From Streptomyces albiflavescens (lineage in GTDB: Bacteria > Actinomycetota > Actinomycetes > Streptomycetales > Streptomycetaceae), in the NCBI RefSeq assembly GCF_014645835.1, contig NZ_BMMM01000009.1, positions 241,975 through 275,928 of the forward strand: a stretch of DNA of 33,954 nucleotides. Reading direction: 5' to 3'. Below are positions 33,884-33,954 of this stretch, piece by piece (positions within the stretch are counted from its first letter, which is position 1; the number at the start of each line of letters is the position of its first letter). Both the position numbers and the translations under genes were made by a program. The notes under the pieces are model-generated. The model was not told the DNA's origin. It did not search any database and saw nothing but the letters and a program-made list of their open reading frames with translations.

Positions 33884-33954
33884 TCCGGCGGCCGACGTCA
33901 TCACGTAACCGCTGCTTCACCCGCTGCGCACAGGGGTCGGGCCCCGGAGAGACA

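Overview
The window is high-GC DNA with strong third-position GC bias, Streptomyces-type promoters and perfect hairpin terminators. Its gene content is typical of Streptomyces: an aconitase next to a HTH-MurA protein, a DUF4236 protein, and an NgcEFG-type sugar transporter. From memory, the order murA-like / acnA / ... / ngcEFG matches the S. coelicolor SCO5998-SCO6007 neighbourhood. No rRNA, tRNA or CRISPR array was seen.

Left part (1-5.4 kb, minus strand). A broken cytochrome P450 lies 30 bp downstream of a transmembrane Ser/Thr kinase. A two-gene unit follows: an MmpS-like membrane protein and a secreted PGRP/amidase, ended by a perfect hairpin.

Polymorphic-toxin island (5.4-15.5 kb, plus strand). 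A secreted Rhs/YD-repeat protein of about 2,878 residues carries DNRLRE and golvesin-like modules and ends in a lysozyme-like tip with a likely catalytic Glu. A perfect 18-bp-stem hairpin separates it from a small three-helix membrane protein, the candidate immunity protein. Next come a fragment resembling polymorphic toxin type 44 and a second small membrane protein. This is the classic layout of an active toxin/immunity pair followed by a displaced pair.

Housekeeping core (15.5-20.9 kb). A minus-strand MurA homologue with an N-terminal XRE-type HTH, a DUF4236 gene, and plus-strand aconitase. The aconitase has a recognisable promoter, an 8-2-8 palindrome at the predicted start of transcription, and an iron-box-like sequence in the leader.

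Graveyard (20.9-22.2 kb). A decayed TnpB C-terminus, a small membrane protein, and the scar of a cellulase: an intact CebR-type operator, the last part of a CBM2 domain, and its terminator.

Glycan-use island (22.2-33.9 kb). Two large secreted GH92 proteins converge on a shared terminator, and each is preceded by the same palindrome, GACAACGTTGTC. The second GH92 has Gln where the family has its catalytic acid Glu, which suggests a mannose-1-phosphate linkage as substrate. Divergent from it is ngcEFG, an ABC importer of the GlcNAc/diacetylchitobiose type, with a DasR-like site and the relic N-terminus of a second NgcE upstream. A plausible reading is a locus for taking apart fungal (phospho)mannan or N-glycans, with mannose trimming outside the cell and import of the chitobiose core.
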